Assembly: GCA_963556255.1 (NCBI GenBank)
Contig: OY744615.1
Coordinates: 22,425,013 to 22,489,012, forward strand
Direction: 5' to 3'
Origin: Allolobophora icterica
Taxonomy: Eukaryota > Annelida > Clitellata > Crassiclitellata > Lumbricidae
Length of the DNA stretch: 64,000 nucleotides
Shown here: piece by piece, positions 13,105-34,778 of the stretch
Numbering within the stretch: the first letter of the stretch is position 1
Layout of the letters: each line of letters opens with the position of its first letter
Notes under the pieces: generated by a model
Told to the model about the DNA's origin: nothing
Seen by the model: the letters and a program-made list of their open reading frames with translations, nothing else
Databases searched by the model: none
Program-made: the position numbers and the translations under genes

Positions 13105-14715
13105 TAGAGCCCTGCGCCGATGTCATAGTGTCGGCGGCGGCGCGCCGGTCATTTTTAGTCGGCGGCGGCGGCGCGCCGACGAACAAAAATCGGCGGCGGC
13201 GGCGCCCACAAAATGTCGGCGTCGGCGCGGCGCGGCGCGGCGTGCCCTAGTCAGAAACATGAGTCACCATGGGCATCCGCAAGAAGTTTTCCGGAGGGGG
13301 ACCAAATTTTTCTAAGGCAGCATAATTTTTCCAGGGGGCAAAATGACGTTTTTGCATGCAGAATCTATTCACAAATCCAGGGAGGGGCAAATCCTCCCTT
13401 CCCTCCTCCGGACGCCCATGTGAGTCACTATGAGAGTTGAACAGCCGTTGGTCCTGTGACCAGTCAAAGGGCCAAGTTCTCTAAAACCACTCCATCGCAC
13501 TGAAGCTCAACTACATATAAAGGGATTGAAAGAGAAGACACCTTCAGACATTTGCCTTACAAATATGACCATCCTTAATTACACTGCACATCTGTGTAGG
13601 TATTGGCAAATTGTAATCAGATGAAGCAACATCCATTTGCAAATTGCTTGAATACACTTGCATATGTACTGATACAGTGTAGGCCTACACACCAAGTCAC
13701 ATGGTAGATGCTGGATAACAGCATCCTCCCAGTAAGAGAGGCTGCTGAAGCCATGAAGTGAAATGTAAATATATACGTTTTCCTATAATGGTAATACACT
13801 GGCCGAGTGGCCTCACTCCTGTTAATTTTTCAATGAATTTACCAGGTGGTCTGCTGGCCGTTTGAATTGGTGCCACGCCATTTAAAGCTTCCACGTATAG
13901 ACCATTTGTATCATTTGTTTGTATCAGACTAAACTGAAATAGACCATTCTTGATAGGCCTACTATACGTACTAAGTCAAAACCTTAATAGATTCCAGCCA
14001 AAAGTATTAATCAATTATACCTTCCCTTCTGCAGGATTATTAGTTAAACGGCATATCTTGATATTAATAGCACTCATAAACTCCTCTAATCTTACACATT
14101 AAGCCAAAAATGTACACAATTGTAATAAGACCACAGACATCAAAGACTACAATCAATAAGTTATAGAAGCTATTCAACATGAATGTAACGAAAGAGGGAA
14201 TACTGTAGTACTGTAGTACACATGCAAAGACATGCATTGCATATTGCTTTTGTTGTCAAGGTATTAAGGAAATGGCAACAGGAACAGGTGTATCAAAACA
14301 ATGGTTACTTGTAACAAGATATCGCTTTAAATGACTGTGTGTATCATGGCACAAAAACAAGATCATCAAAGTATAAGGAAACCGAATTTAGTCAGGAAGA
14401 CAATGCATTCCTGGTATCAAGATATAGACCACACACACATTGTAATCAGCTATGTTCCCTCTATATCTTCTTCATTAACACACGAGTTCCTACCAATCAA
14501 AGTGCCATTTCTGAGAATAGTTTGCTTATCTTTCATTATCATGCAAAACATGGAAAATGTAACAATAACAATTAAGCATATCAAACTGGCATCGGCGGCG
14601 CGCCGACAGACTGTCGGCGGCGGCGGCGGCGGCGCGCCGACAAACAAAAATCGGCGGCGGCGGCGCCCACAAAATGTCGGCGGCGGCGGCGCGGCGCGGC
14701 CGGCGCAGGGCTCTA
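13105..14715. mobile_element. 1.6-kb hAT-type element with GC-rich subterminal ends, TSD GCTCCAGT
   Basis: Ends are TAGAGCCCTGCGCCG and CGGCGCAGGGCTCTA, inverted, with exact 8-bp duplication GCTCCAGT (13097-13104 and 14716-14723). Both subterminal regions (about 13120-13250 and 14590-14712) are long CGGCGG/GCGCGCC-rich blocks that match each other, very unlike the AT-rich surroundings. The interior is AT-rich with no transposase, so the element is non-autonomous. A smaller element is nested at 13268-13430. Confidence 0.85.
13268..13430. mobile_element. Nested hAT-type MITE, 163 bp, TSD TGAGTCAC
   Basis: Ends CATGGGCATCCG and CGGACGCCCATG are inverted with one mismatch; exact duplication TGAGTCAC at 13260-13267 and 13431-13438. 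It sits inside the 13105-14715 element, so it inserted later. Confidence 0.85.
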
Positions 14716-15989
14716 GCTCCAGTCCTATTCTACTTGGGCTTCAACTCATCACGCGCCCACCTTTTTGTCTCTCGCCCCGCCCCGTGTCGCCACTGTAATG
14801 TTGCTCTAAAACTTGTCATAGATCTATGCTTAAACGCAGCCAATCACAAGCAATGCAAACCAAGGATGTGAAAATAGCTTCTAAGCATGAAATAAGTAGA
14901 ATCGATAGGGTGTGTGTTGCTGGGGAAGACGATACATTTGCTATCTGGAATATAAAACCGGGTAGGTAGTTGTGTTTAATTCTAGGACATACGTAAAAGG
15001 TGGCCATGACTGCTAAGAAGGTTAGGTCGTTATTTTTGCCAGTTTAAGGCGATATTATAATGCCTGGGTGCGTGTTTCGTGTTGTGCGATTCTAGCCTTT
15101 ATCGGGGACATGTCCCTGACCCAAATCAGTCGTCGTCCGAACGCTTGACCAGCTGTCGCGAAAATTATTGAGAGCATGTACGAGAAGTCTAACGGCGAGT
15201 AAAGGGGAACCATGTACTTCAGTATGTGATACAAAATTTTGGTTTTTGATGCTCTAGGAGGAGCCGCATACGTCATACCGTCTTGTGTATTCGCAGTCAT
15301 TGCAGTAAGTCGGAGAGATAAAGTACCGGTATCAAGGCCGTGTGTTCAAGGAATAGGTAATTGTCCAGAAAGCAGCACTGAGATTCCAGAAGTAGTTGGC
15401 TTTATGTGTAGACTTCAACTTACTTAACCAGTTACTTCCGGAAAAGCACTCCCATAATTCAGTTTATAGATTATAAGGCATGCATTTGAATTGCCACAAG
15501 TCTTTCATACACTGCTGCATAAGAAAGCAATCATTGTTCACTCCCACTGCATAAATATAAAAATTGTGAATACTCTGGACAGTGTAATTGCTGTTCGTTT
15601 TCTCTGGAATCATATGTACAGTTTGATTTGTGTAATGTTATTTATTGTGACTTTTTTGTAAACTGAGGAAATATATCTATCGTACATAAGACTTGGCATC
15701 GTTTGGCTACAGAAAATAAATTCTGATATAAAACTTACCACCAAAGGGTAAATTTACCAATAAGCTTGCAAAGTTTAGTTACCAACTGACCCAGATATAA
15801 TGGGAAAGGCTACTGACTAAATGTGCATGTGGCTCCTGCAGTACCCAAAAAGCAAGAGCCATCTCAGAAGCAAAACTCTTGATCTTGGACAGTCCTAAGC
15901 ATTTGCAGTATGGCAACAGTATCCCAGTCCCACTGGGTGGCATAATATATTATTTGCTATAAGATTGGAAACTGTGTGTTTTGTTGCAG
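14716..15989. other. Region upstream of the RNF38-like gene
   Basis: No coding exon can be supported here. A GC box (GCCCCGCCCC, 14774-14783) lies in the otherwise AT-rich stretch and would fit a promoter or 5' non-coding exon for the RING gene starting at 15990, but no transcription start can be fixed. Confidence 0.35.
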
Positions 15990-26138
<10,149 letters not shown>

Positions 26139-26643
26139 CCGACGTCACCTCGTCTCTTTGCCGAACGAATCACTTTGAAGTGTTGTGTTTACATGTGTGA
26201 AATACTGGAAATCATTTACAGCTTCTTGAGTTGATAGGACTGTGGTGTTTTCAGGCACTTTGATATCAGTGCAGCACTAGTTTTTCATTACTATTTAAGT
26301 AGTTGCAAGAATTGAATCAGATTAAGCAATTTCTTATGTAAATAGTTATTGTTAAGGACAGTACACAAATTGTAAAAAAGGCATATATAGGTTTAATTAA
26401 TTCAAAATGAAGCAGTGTGGTTTAATTTTTATTGTTGTGTTTGTGTTAACATGGTTGAGTCTTGATAATGTGGAGTGGTGTTGAAATTTTGAAGATTTAA
26501 CGAAAGGTTGTTAAGCTGTTTTGGCACCCAAAGTAAATGGCTTGTGGATTGATGGATGGATGGATCGCTGTTGTACTGAGATCAAAGATCCTTCAATGCA
26601 GGGATGTCCTTCAGTGACAGTTGAGACACTTCTACAGATCAAC

Positions 26644-26649
26644 AATAAA
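26644..26649 (+). terminator. Candidate polyadenylation signal of the RNF38-like gene
   Basis: Canonical AATAAA about 506 bp after the stop codon. No cleavage site can be confirmed from sequence alone. Confidence 0.45.
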
Positions 26650-27311
26650 TGTTTGCATACTTAAATGTCACTTTAGTGTCAATATTGCTCCTGGGGTGTA
26701 AGTTGATAGGGTTTGGTGGCCTTCCGAGAAGACATAGGTATGTGCAGAGCAGTAAGTGACCATGATGATGTTAACATGTCTGACCCTTTCTGAAGGCTGT
26801 AGTTGGTGTCTTACTGCCCCGAAGCATAACAGATTCATCAATGCAGTGTGCAAAAGAAATGTGTTTAACTGTAATAGTTTGTATCCATGTATTTTTCATG
26901 ACTGTCATATATGTACAGTTTCTTTTAAATGTTTGTGTTAATTTCCTGTATAGCTATGCATGTGTCTTGCAAGTCTAGTGTTTTTCTAAATGGAAAAATG
27001 CAGAAGTTGTATGTTAGCTGTCAAGGGCACTGGTTGCGTCATAAGCAAGTGAGGAATAGCATTGGAATTGGCTTGGGCTCGCCCTGATAATTGTCGACAA
27101 ATTATGTAAGGTCATATTGATGAATATCCGATTTTGTTTATTTTGCTTTTGTATATAGTGTACTGTCGCATAACGTCAATCAGTTCGATTGTAACAATCT
27201 AATGAAAAGTGATTGTCTTAGTTTTTTTTATTCTGTGTGAGACTGTTGATATTTGAAGTTTAGTGTTCTTAGGAAATATGTTAATTTGTTTTGAATTTTT
27301 GGTTCTGTTTA

Positions 27312-27372
27312 GCACATAACGACAAGCGTGGGCTAAAATGTATGGAAACTAATCCCTTTCGTCGTTAAAGGG
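27312..27372. mobile_element. About 60-bp palindromic micro-MITE, copy 2
   Basis: ACATAACGACAAGCGTG, an internal CTAAAATGTATGG, and TCGTCGTTAAAGGG match the copy at 4909-4970 read on the opposite strand. The left flanking TTAA has decayed. Confidence 0.5.
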
Positions 27373-27535
27373 TTGATGGTTTTGGATGAAAAATGGGTAG
27401 TTTTTCTGCAGATATTTTTTGAATAATTTCTTTTGTAATTTGCTAAAGATTGTAAGAATTGTGAAAAATAATATGAACTCCTGGGTTATCACATAATCTT
27501 GGGATCTGTGTTCTTTGGAAAAATGCAACATGTGT

Positions 27536-27665
27536 GCTCTTCTAAAATCAGAAGGTGTTCTTATGTTAGAATTCTAAAATCAGAAGGTGTTCTTATGTTA
27601 GAATTCTAAATTCAGAAGATGTTCTTATGTCGGAATTCCAAAATCAGAAGGTGTTCTTATGTTAG
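27536..27665. repeat. 32-bp tandem repeat, about four copies
   Basis: The unit TTCTAAAATCAGAAGGTG plus TTCTTATGTTAGAA is repeated with a few substitutions. Confidence 0.85.
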
Positions 27666-27826
27666 AAGGTGGTTGCTGGTTCCAGTTGCTGGTTCCACTA
27701 GGTTGCTGGTTCCAGTTGCTGGTTCCACTAGAATTATAGAACGCTTCTGAAAATTTGTCAGAGGATCAATTAAAGAAGTATCTGAAAATGACTGTCTCAT
27801 CCTGTTACTTTAGTTTCCCAGGTACA

Positions 27827-27827
<1 letters not shown>

Positions 27828-27893
<66 letters not shown>
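27828..27893. repeat. (ATT)22 microsatellite
   Basis: Perfect trinucleotide run. Confidence 0.97.
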
Positions 27894-27894
<1 letters not shown>

Positions 27895-28840
27895 GCGATT
27901 TCTGTGACAGCAGTGTCTAATGCACAAGAATTCAACCGATGACAAACCAAAACCAAGTCGCAGTCCGGTCAGTATCCAAAAGTCAGTTGAGATAAGCAGA
28001 GAGGCTTCTTGTGTTGCAAAAGGCAACTGAAAAAGGTGAGTTGAGACTGAAATGGCGCAAAAGATTGCGTGGAACAAACCGATGCAGGATGAGAAGTCCA
28101 ACTTTTAGATTAAGCAACTAAAGTCTCGTTCACCAAGAACAGTTCTAGCTTTTAAGTAGAGAAAGCACTCCCGTGGCCTGGTTGAACAATGGTAAGTCTG
28201 CAGAATGTGGATTAAGCTTAAGTTGAGGACTTTTTTTGGCCAGAGTTCGTTCAATGTATTAAAAACTAATAATCCACAATTTGAAATGGTCATATGGTAG
28301 GCCCTACATGGGCTTCTTGACATCTTATGCATCTATTTCCTGACCATACCACTTAGCTGACCTAAAGCACACTAATGAGTTTTGTTGAACGATGCTATGT
28401 AATTGTATAGCTATAATTAGGAAGTATGGCCAAAATTGTGCTCAGATGTTGTTGGAAATAGGCACAAAGTTGGTTAATTACTAAATGATGATCAAAGAAG
28501 TCATTTTATATGCTGATGAGTCGTGTAAATGTGCTAAACACTGTTGAATCTTCCAGTTGGTCTTTTTCTCACCATTTGTCGAGAGCATGTCTTCCGAATT
28601 CAGAGAAGTTCTCCATTTTCGGAGAGGCCCAAAGAAAAATAACTTGAAACCATTTGTTAACTCTTGGTTGGTTCCAATATCGACACAGATGAGTTTTTTT
28701 TACAACAATGGCTGATTCAGTTGTGGTTTGCTCATTTACGTGTATTATAATTATGTTGGTCTGCATATTGATTGGTTTTGTAAATGTTTCAGTGGCTTTC
28801 TTTAGACAGCTCAAGTAGCTATTTCAGTCTGTATGAATGG

Positions 28841-28892
28841 GTGTGTGTGTGTGTGTGTGCGTGCGTGCGCGCGCGCGCGCGTGCGTGTGTGT
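28841..28892. repeat. (GT)/(GC) alternating purine-pyrimidine microsatellite
   Basis: Uninterrupted alternating GT and GC dinucleotides with a GC core of about 20 bp, a sequence type prone to form Z-DNA. Confidence 0.95.
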
Positions 28893-28923
28893 TTATATGC
28901 ATACATGTATATAAGTATATATA

Positions 28924-29518
28924 CAGGGTGGTGCAGAAAAAGTGGGACCCCTCATGAAATCTTGTGCAATATATATATATATATCAAATAATGTTTTCGG
29001 CGGTTTGTAAACTGAACAATATCCTTACTCACTAACTCAACGTGTGACGTCAGAATTTCGTGAACTTCCGGTCGCCATCTTCATAGTTTATGCCATTTTA
29101 CGGAGCTCCTTCGCACACGGCAAGAAACACTTCCTTCTTCGGGAGAATGTCACCTTCATCGAACCAGACATGTGGCCCCCAAATAGTCCGGACCTAAACC
29201 CTGTAGATTATGCTATTTGGGGTGCTCTTCAACAAAAAGTCTACCTTCGTCGTAAATTTTAAACAATATATCAATTGAAACTGGCCATTGTTGAAGAGTG
29301 GCAAAAACTGTCTCAGCGGTTTATAAACAGAAGAATTGACCAGTGGCGCAGACGTTTAGAAAAAACTTGATAACCGAGGACACATTGAATTTGATTTCTG
29401 ATTTTGTATAAATTATCATTTGGCAACAATTTACTTGTTTTTCTTAGAAGAAAAACTTACACAGAAATTTATTACTTGATATTATACTAGGGGGTCCCGC
29501 TTTTTCTGCGCCACCCTG
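28924..29518. mobile_element. Deleted mariner/Tc1-type transposon with transposase remnant
   Basis: Inverted ends: CAGGGTGGTGCAGAAAAAGT on the left, and the right end finishes TTTTTCTGCGCCACCCTG. TA flanks both sides (28922-28923 and 29519-29520), the mariner/IS630 target duplication. On the plus strand, 29150-29262 reads WPPNSPDLNPVDYAIWG, a conserved motif of the transposase catalytic domain, followed past a stop by WRRRLEK. At 595 bp most of the transposase is gone, so this is a dead internal-deletion copy. The exact subfamily cannot be set. Confidence 0.85.
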
Positions 29519-29672
29519 TATATGGGCAAGCATCCATATGCCAATATATTATTTATACATATATATATATATATTATACATGGCACTTCTAGGAAAACTA
29601 TAAGAAATCTGATGTTTGTGTCTTGCACTGGCCATTAGAGTGTGTTGTTTTGTCCTGGACACGGCTTTAGAA

Positions 29673-29745
29673 ATTCATTCATTCATTCATTCATTCAAAA
29701 ATTAAATATAGCGCACCTTCAAGAAACCTACTCAGAAGCACTCCC
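29673..29745 (-). mobile_element. SINE 3'-tail fragment, antisense
   Basis: (ATTC)n, then AATATAGCGCACCTTCAAG and CTCAGAAGC resemble the inverted tail of the SINE at 51764-52000, diverged. Sequence to about 30050 may be associated repeat DNA but I cannot classify it. Confidence 0.45.
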
Positions 29746-30845
29746 AGCCCAGCCATGGCAATAGAAATTTGACTTGAGCAGCCTGTAAAAAGCAGATGTG
29801 TTACCCCTGGGGAGAAGGCGAATCTCTAACGGAAGACCATTCCTAATGGAGGGCCCAGCTATAGAGAAAGCCCGGCGTTCCCTAATTGTGGAGCGAAATG
29901 TAAGACCCTTTCAAGCTTGATTCTGGAGGCCCTACATATCACTAGATTGAAGCTAGGTGCCCTTGGCCCCACATATCACGAGGCCAAAGTCAGATGACTT
30001 GACACCCTACATATCACAAGGCCAGACGCCTTGAACCAAGAAGCCCATATATTGTCTGAGCACAATGGGACATCAAATCTGGGCATAATTGCTGAAAATC
30101 TTAGTGTCCAGCAATTTTGTTTATCTGATCCAAATTGTTAATGGAATTGGTTTCTGTTAGGCTAAAATCTGCAGCCTTTGCTCGAGTTTTCAAAAGGTTG
30201 TACCTGTGACATGTTTTAAATTTACAAAACTAGGTGTAACAAGGTTTGTTTCCTGTTTAGGTGGTTTCATTTTTAAGTGTATTTTGGGAGCTCAAAGCTA
30301 TAATTTAGATGTTGGGGTGGTCATTTGGACAGAAGTTTGGGCCTCCTTCCTATTTGAGAATTTTAAGACATTTAGACCTAACTATCCTAGTGTCACTTGC
30401 CTTAACCAGTTAGCATCAGGAGCCAATGTGAAAAATATATTGTATTATAGACAGTAAATAATCTGACCCAGTACTTTTTTTCAGACGGAACGTGCCGGAA
30501 CGGCGTTCCAGCACCTTTTTTCAGCTCCTAAGAAATAATTTATTTATTTTAATAATAAAAACAATAATTTAGTTATTTTAATTTAATTTAAGTGTTTTGA
30601 ACTGTTTTCAGTGTTTATTGAGACCCCCTCCCAACCCCCAATCCCGTTTTTCTCGAGATTTTAGCCCGTCCAAAATTGTTCCGTTCCGGCACCTATTGTT
30701 CCGTTCCGGAACCTTTTTTTCTAGAAAAACTTCTACTGTTGTGCTTGATTATCGTGTTGCAGTCATTTTATTGGACCAAGACCTGAACTGAATTCAGATG
30801 AAATTGGCTAAACTTTCTAAGGGTTTCTATCTTTATAGTCTAGTT

Positions 30846-31177
30846 CAGTGCTTCCCAAACTTTTCACCTGAAATATATTAATTATAAGATTTAAGAAACG
30901 AGAATGTAAAACAAATCGTGGAATTCGGTACTATTTCTTTGGCAGTTTCTGTTTACAATAGCTGAAATACATTTACTCCCAGAACAAATCTTAATTTATA
31001 TGAAAAATATGGTTTTGATTGTGAGACAGTTGCGTTTTTTAAGATAGTTTGAACCGAAACCCAATCAAGAAAATGTCTATCGTCTTTTTGTCTAGTTTCT
31101 TGACTCGCTTTGCAGACTGGCAACTGACGTCTCGTGGACCGGCACTGGTCCGCGGACCACTACTTTGGGAAGCACTG
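30846..31177. mobile_element. hAT (Charlie-like) MITE, 332 bp
   Basis: The left end CAGTGCTTCCCAAACTTTT and right end TACTTTGGGAAGCACTG are inverted. This terminal sequence resembles the CAGNGNTTCCCAAACTTTT ends of Charlie-group hAT elements. The 8-bp flanks GTCTAGTT and GTCTAACA agree only in the first five bases, so the insertion is old or one flank has changed. Confidence 0.7.
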
Positions 31178-31300
31178 GTCTAACATACCTGTGTGGTGTA
31201 TGAGAAGACCAGACGGAATCTCTGTTCATCCCTGTTTTCAGTCTGTTGTGTTTCTTTCATTACAGCTTTAAAAGTTCAACAAGCCATGACTGCCACTTAA

Positions 31301-33563
31301 CCCTCTTGCCCCGTATGGGCGCTATAGCGGCTTGGTGGTCTTTGACAAATACCCGTAAGGGCGCTATAGAGTTTTCAACATATAAACCGTATCCCCGTAA
31401 GGCTATTATAGTGGGTTTTGTTTTACTATGGCTTATTGGTATACTTACTATTATTTTTCAACCGGAAGTGACGTTGAACATGTAGTAAGGTCAGTGGCCA
31501 TTGATGTTGGTAAGCAGTGTTATAAATTTTATTTCATAAACTTCAATGAATTTAGTGCATAATGCCAAAAAGAAAAGCAGCTTGCACCGCTAAGGCGTCC
31601 GCAAACGTACAGGGACCAAATAAAAAACAATTTACATTGGCACAAGCCAGGAAGCTGATTCTAGACAGCGAAAGTGATAGTGACAGCGCTGATAATTTGG
31701 AAACCGAGAGTGAAAGCGACGTGGATGATTCTGATCACGAGTCTCACACCGATCGAGCGTCAACCTCAACCAGTAATGTTGCACCAGGTAGTTGGATGCG
31801 CAATGTGACAGTAAATGATTCTACCTTTAGACCGAGTGAGCCTACTGGTCCACGAGGTGCTGCAGCCAACTGTTCAGTGGATACTACTACACTCCAGTAT
31901 TTCTCGCTATTTTGGGATGATGACATGTGGCAGCTGATTGTCGATATGACTAATTTGAACGCGTCTCGTGTCAAGGCAGCTAAACCTACCGACTACTATG
32001 CGAGAAAATGGACTACTTTGACCACACCAGAACTGAAGGCCTTTGTTGGAGTTCGGTTGGCAATGGAATTCTCTGTCCTCAAGCGGCGCTATGAACAGTA
32101 TTTTAGTCGTAACGTTGGCTTCCTGTTCCGAACACCTGGATTCCGACAGGTAATGACCAGAGACCGTTACCTCGCAATATGGAAATTTCTGCACGTTATT
32201 GACGAAAACGATGTCAATATTGACAAAGAAGACAAACTGTACAAGATTCTTCCACTGCTAAACAACATTATCTCAAAGTCTCAGGAAAACTACAAGCCCG
32301 ACCAGGAACTATCACTAGATGAAGGAATGATACCGGCCAAAAATAGATTGGCAATAAAGCAATACATCTCAAGTAAACCAATCAAGTGGGGTATCAAAAG
32401 TTTCCTGCTGTGTGAGAGTAAAACCGGCTATGTCTGCAACTTGGAAATATATGCTGGAAAAACACGAGGTGAATTTATTACACAGCTTGGTGCTACCGGC
32501 AGTCTAGTTTCCCGTCTCACAAGTTGTGTTCAGGGGCAGAATTATCAGCTGTACATGGATCGTTTCTACAACTCGCCGACTCTCACGCGTTATTTGATGG
32601 AAAAAGGAATTCACAGCTGCGGCACTATTATGACAAATAGAAAAGGATACCCAAAGGAACTAATTAGGAAAAAGAAGGACATGAAACGTGGTGACTTTGA
32701 CTTCCTGTGTCTGCACGGAATGTCGGCAATTGTCTGGTGTGACCGTCAACCCCTGTACTTTATCACTTCATTTCACGATGCAACACTACTTACAACAGTC
32801 AATCGGAAGAACAAAGATGGAACGGTTGAGAAGGTGCAATGTCCACAAATGGTAGCAAGCTACACACAGAACATGGGCGGTTGTGACCGCAACGACCAAA
32901 TGACGAAACTTTTCCGGTCAAGGAAGCATTACCGATGGCCTCGGAGAATGTTCCTGAAGTGCCTGACGTGGACGTCTTACAATGCCTACGTTATTCGGAC
33001 CCACTACCAGCCAATTCAGCCAGGAAAGCGACTATACACTTTCTACGACTTCGTTGATGAACTGATTCTGGCACTCATTGGTGACTACCGCACGCCGGCT
33101 GGGATTCGGAACCGTTCTTCTGCCTCCGCAAACCTAACGCGTCTGCTCAACGTTGGCCAACACACACCCGAGCATCCTGCGGAAGCGACCAAAAACAACA
33201 GATGCATCGTTTGCAGAAAGGTGGTTCTACACTTCTTGCGAGACAATCCTTCAGTCAACAAGAAGAACAACCCTCACAAGGAGCACAAGACTGTTTTCCA
33301 TTGTCGGGAGTGTAACGCATATCTGTGTCTTCGTGTGGGCAGCACATGTTGGTCAGACTTCCACCAGAAAGTTGAATACTGGCGCTAAACAGATTACTCA
33401 CTGTGTTTATTGATTGCAAACAGCCAATAACTGCCACTATTCACATTTATAAGTTGGTATCATGCAAAAAATAGCATAATAAATTTTTTTAGAAAAATTT
33501 ACTTTTTGCTCAGGGCCGTCGGGTGGGCGTTCCGCTTGCTGTAGGGCTATCGGGGTGAGAGGG
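31301..33563 (+). mobile_element. piggyBac transposon, 2263 bp, TTAA target site
   Basis: TTAA flanks both ends (31297-31300 and 33564-33567). The left end CCCTCTTGCCCCG and the inverse of the right end CCCTCTCACCCCG form a 13-bp inverted repeat with two mismatches. Inside the left end the motif CCCGTAWGGGCGCTATAG recurs about three times (31310, 31352, 31396), possible transposase-binding subterminal repeats. A full-length transposase frame lies inside. The element sits between the RNF38-like and nucleotidase genes. Confidence 0.92.
31562..33388 (+). CDS. piggyBac transposase (DDE_Tnp_1_7 type)
   Basis: Uninterrupted 608-residue frame. The N-terminal 100 residues are Ser/Asp/Glu-rich with a basic start (MPKRKAA). 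The catalytic RNase H-like core follows, with candidate aspartates in LDEGM (D253), YMDRFYNS (D333) and GGCDRNDQM (D442, with D445), the spacing expected for piggyBac DDD transposases. The C terminus is a Cys/His-rich zinc-binding domain (CIVC, CREC, CLRVGSTC, H), which in this family directs binding to the element ends and the nucleus. Length matches the usual 550-650 residues. All landmarks are present and no stops or frameshifts are seen, so the protein could be active; activity is inference. Confidence 0.95.
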   Translation: MPKRKAACTAKASANVQGPNKKQFTLAQARKLILDSESDSDSADNLETESESDVDDSDHESHTDRASTSTSNVAPGSWMRNVTVNDSTFRPSEPTGPRGAAANCSVDTTTLQYFSLFWDDDMWQLIVDMTNLNASRVKAAKPTDYYARKWTTLTTPELKAFVGVRLAMEFSVLKRRYEQYFSRNVGFLFRTPGFRQVMTRDRYLAIWKFLHVIDENDVNIDKEDKLYKILPLLNNIISKSQENYKPDQELSLDEGMIPAKNRLAIKQYISSKPIKWGIKSFLLCESKTGYVCNLEIYAGKTRGEFITQLGATGSLVSRLTSCVQGQNYQLYMDRFYNSPTLTRYLMEKGIHSCGTIMTNRKGYPKELIRKKKDMKRGDFDFLCLHGMSAIVWCDRQPLYFITSFHDATLLTTVNRKNKDGTVEKVQCPQMVASYTQNMGGCDRNDQMTKLFRSRKHYRWPRRMFLKCLTWTSYNAYVIRTHYQPIQPGKRLYTFYDFVDELILALIGDYRTPAGIRNRSSASANLTRLLNVGQHTPEHPAEATKNNRCIVCRKVVLHFLRDNPSVNKKNNPHKEHKTVFHCRECNAYLCLRVGSTCWSDFHQKVEYWR

Positions 33564-33567
33564 TTAA

Positions 33568-34613
33568 GTAGTACATGTGTTCCAAAGGACTTCAGTACTG
33601 TGCAATTATTTGATGCCACTTCATGCCATATAGTTGTTAACTTAATTTAAAGTTTTTCATATGTTAAAATCACAAAAAATTATATATAATGGCCCAGCTG
33701 AGTCAGTTGGATGTAATTCGTTGTTTGGACCTGACTCTAATGTTAAGTTTCTAAAGTGGCAAGGAGTTTAATGTTGATCACATCATAGGGCAAGCAACCA
33801 TTTGTGCATGTCAGATTCATTTTATACCCCTCCGTGAAACCAAGGGCATATCACAAGGGCAATACTTCTACAGGGAACAGAGGAGTGGAAAAGAGGAAAA
33901 CTAGAACAAAGATGTGTTAAAAGTACAGCAAATGGGGACAGAAGCCAGGGAAACCTACAGGAAAAAGGTCTAGCACATTTTTGTCGTCTTGGTTAAGATT
34001 TGTTCCCTTGGCCTTTCTTAACTTCTGGATCATCCAGTGCTCAACCATTTATAGATCCTTCTACTAGGTCTTTTGCTGTGGTAGTTAGCCTGTGAATGAG
34101 AGCTTATTAGCATAGGAGAATGGAATGACCTAATTTATAAATTATACTTCCCTGATGGTCAAGTTCAGCTGTGTATTGATGTGTATTGTGTATGCGTTCG
34201 GATAAATGCTTATACAGTGATGTTTTTGGCTTCAAGAGTTTTATCTTTAACGAAACATTTTTTGTCCATGGTGAACTTCACCTAGTTGTTTGTTCATTTG
34301 ATATTAGATCTTCTTTGTAGCGATAGGGCAAGAAAGATTGAATCTTCAAGGCAATCGTTTAAGTTGCATTGTCGATTTCATTTGTATTTTGTTTGTAAAT
34401 AACACAGTATTTCAAAAATCTTCAATAGAATTTACCTTACTGTTAATTAGTGCTAATTGGTATTGCTAGATGTGGCGGCTAAATCTGGGTAATTTATTGT
34501 GTGCATGTGTGACACATACAGAGAGACACGCACACAGACAAACACACAGACAGAGACACAGAGAGAGTGCTGAAGACTGCCAGGCGAGAGTAGGGAGATT
34601 GACAGGCGAGAGA
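33568..34613. other. Intergenic DNA between piggyBac and a hAT MITE
   Basis: AT-rich sequence. I see no gene, RNA or clear repeat, apart from a CA/GA-rich tract at about 34512-34570. Confidence 0.4.
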
Positions 34614-34778
34614 CAGGGGCGTCTACACCATAGAAACCTTGGAGCAAATGCTCCATCCAAGAAATGGGGGAGAGATCTGTCAGTGTGTGTGCCACCATTT
34701 GGGGGGAGGGGGAAGGAAGGGGAAGAAGAAGGGGGAAGGGGAAGTTGCTCCAATGACTTGGAGGGATAGACGCCCCTG
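34614..34778. mobile_element. 165-bp hAT MITE family, copy 1, TSD GCGAGAGA
   Basis: Ends CAGGGGCGTCTA and TAGACGCCCCTG form a perfect 12-bp inverted repeat, with 8-bp duplication GCGAGAGA (34606-34613 and 34779-34786). The interior includes CCTTGGAGCAAATGCTCCA and a G/A-rich tract. Two further copies are at 49656-49832 and 53622-53785. Confidence 0.93.

Larger units (their letters stand above)
26139..28840. other. RNF38-like 3'UTR and intergenic DNA with short repeats
   Basis: An AATAAA at 26644-26649 is the first good polyadenylation signal after the stop. Beyond it I see no genes. The stretch contains a TTAA-type micro-MITE (27312-27372), a 32-bp repeat (27536-27665), two copies of a GGTTGCTGGTTCCA unit (27664-27730) and an (ATT)22 run (27828-27893). 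Confidence 0.5.

Noticed and set aside
30470..30730. Another hAT-like element starting CAGTACTTTTTTTC
   Set aside because: Inverted GTTCCGGAACG motifs are present, but no matching right end or target duplication could be found.
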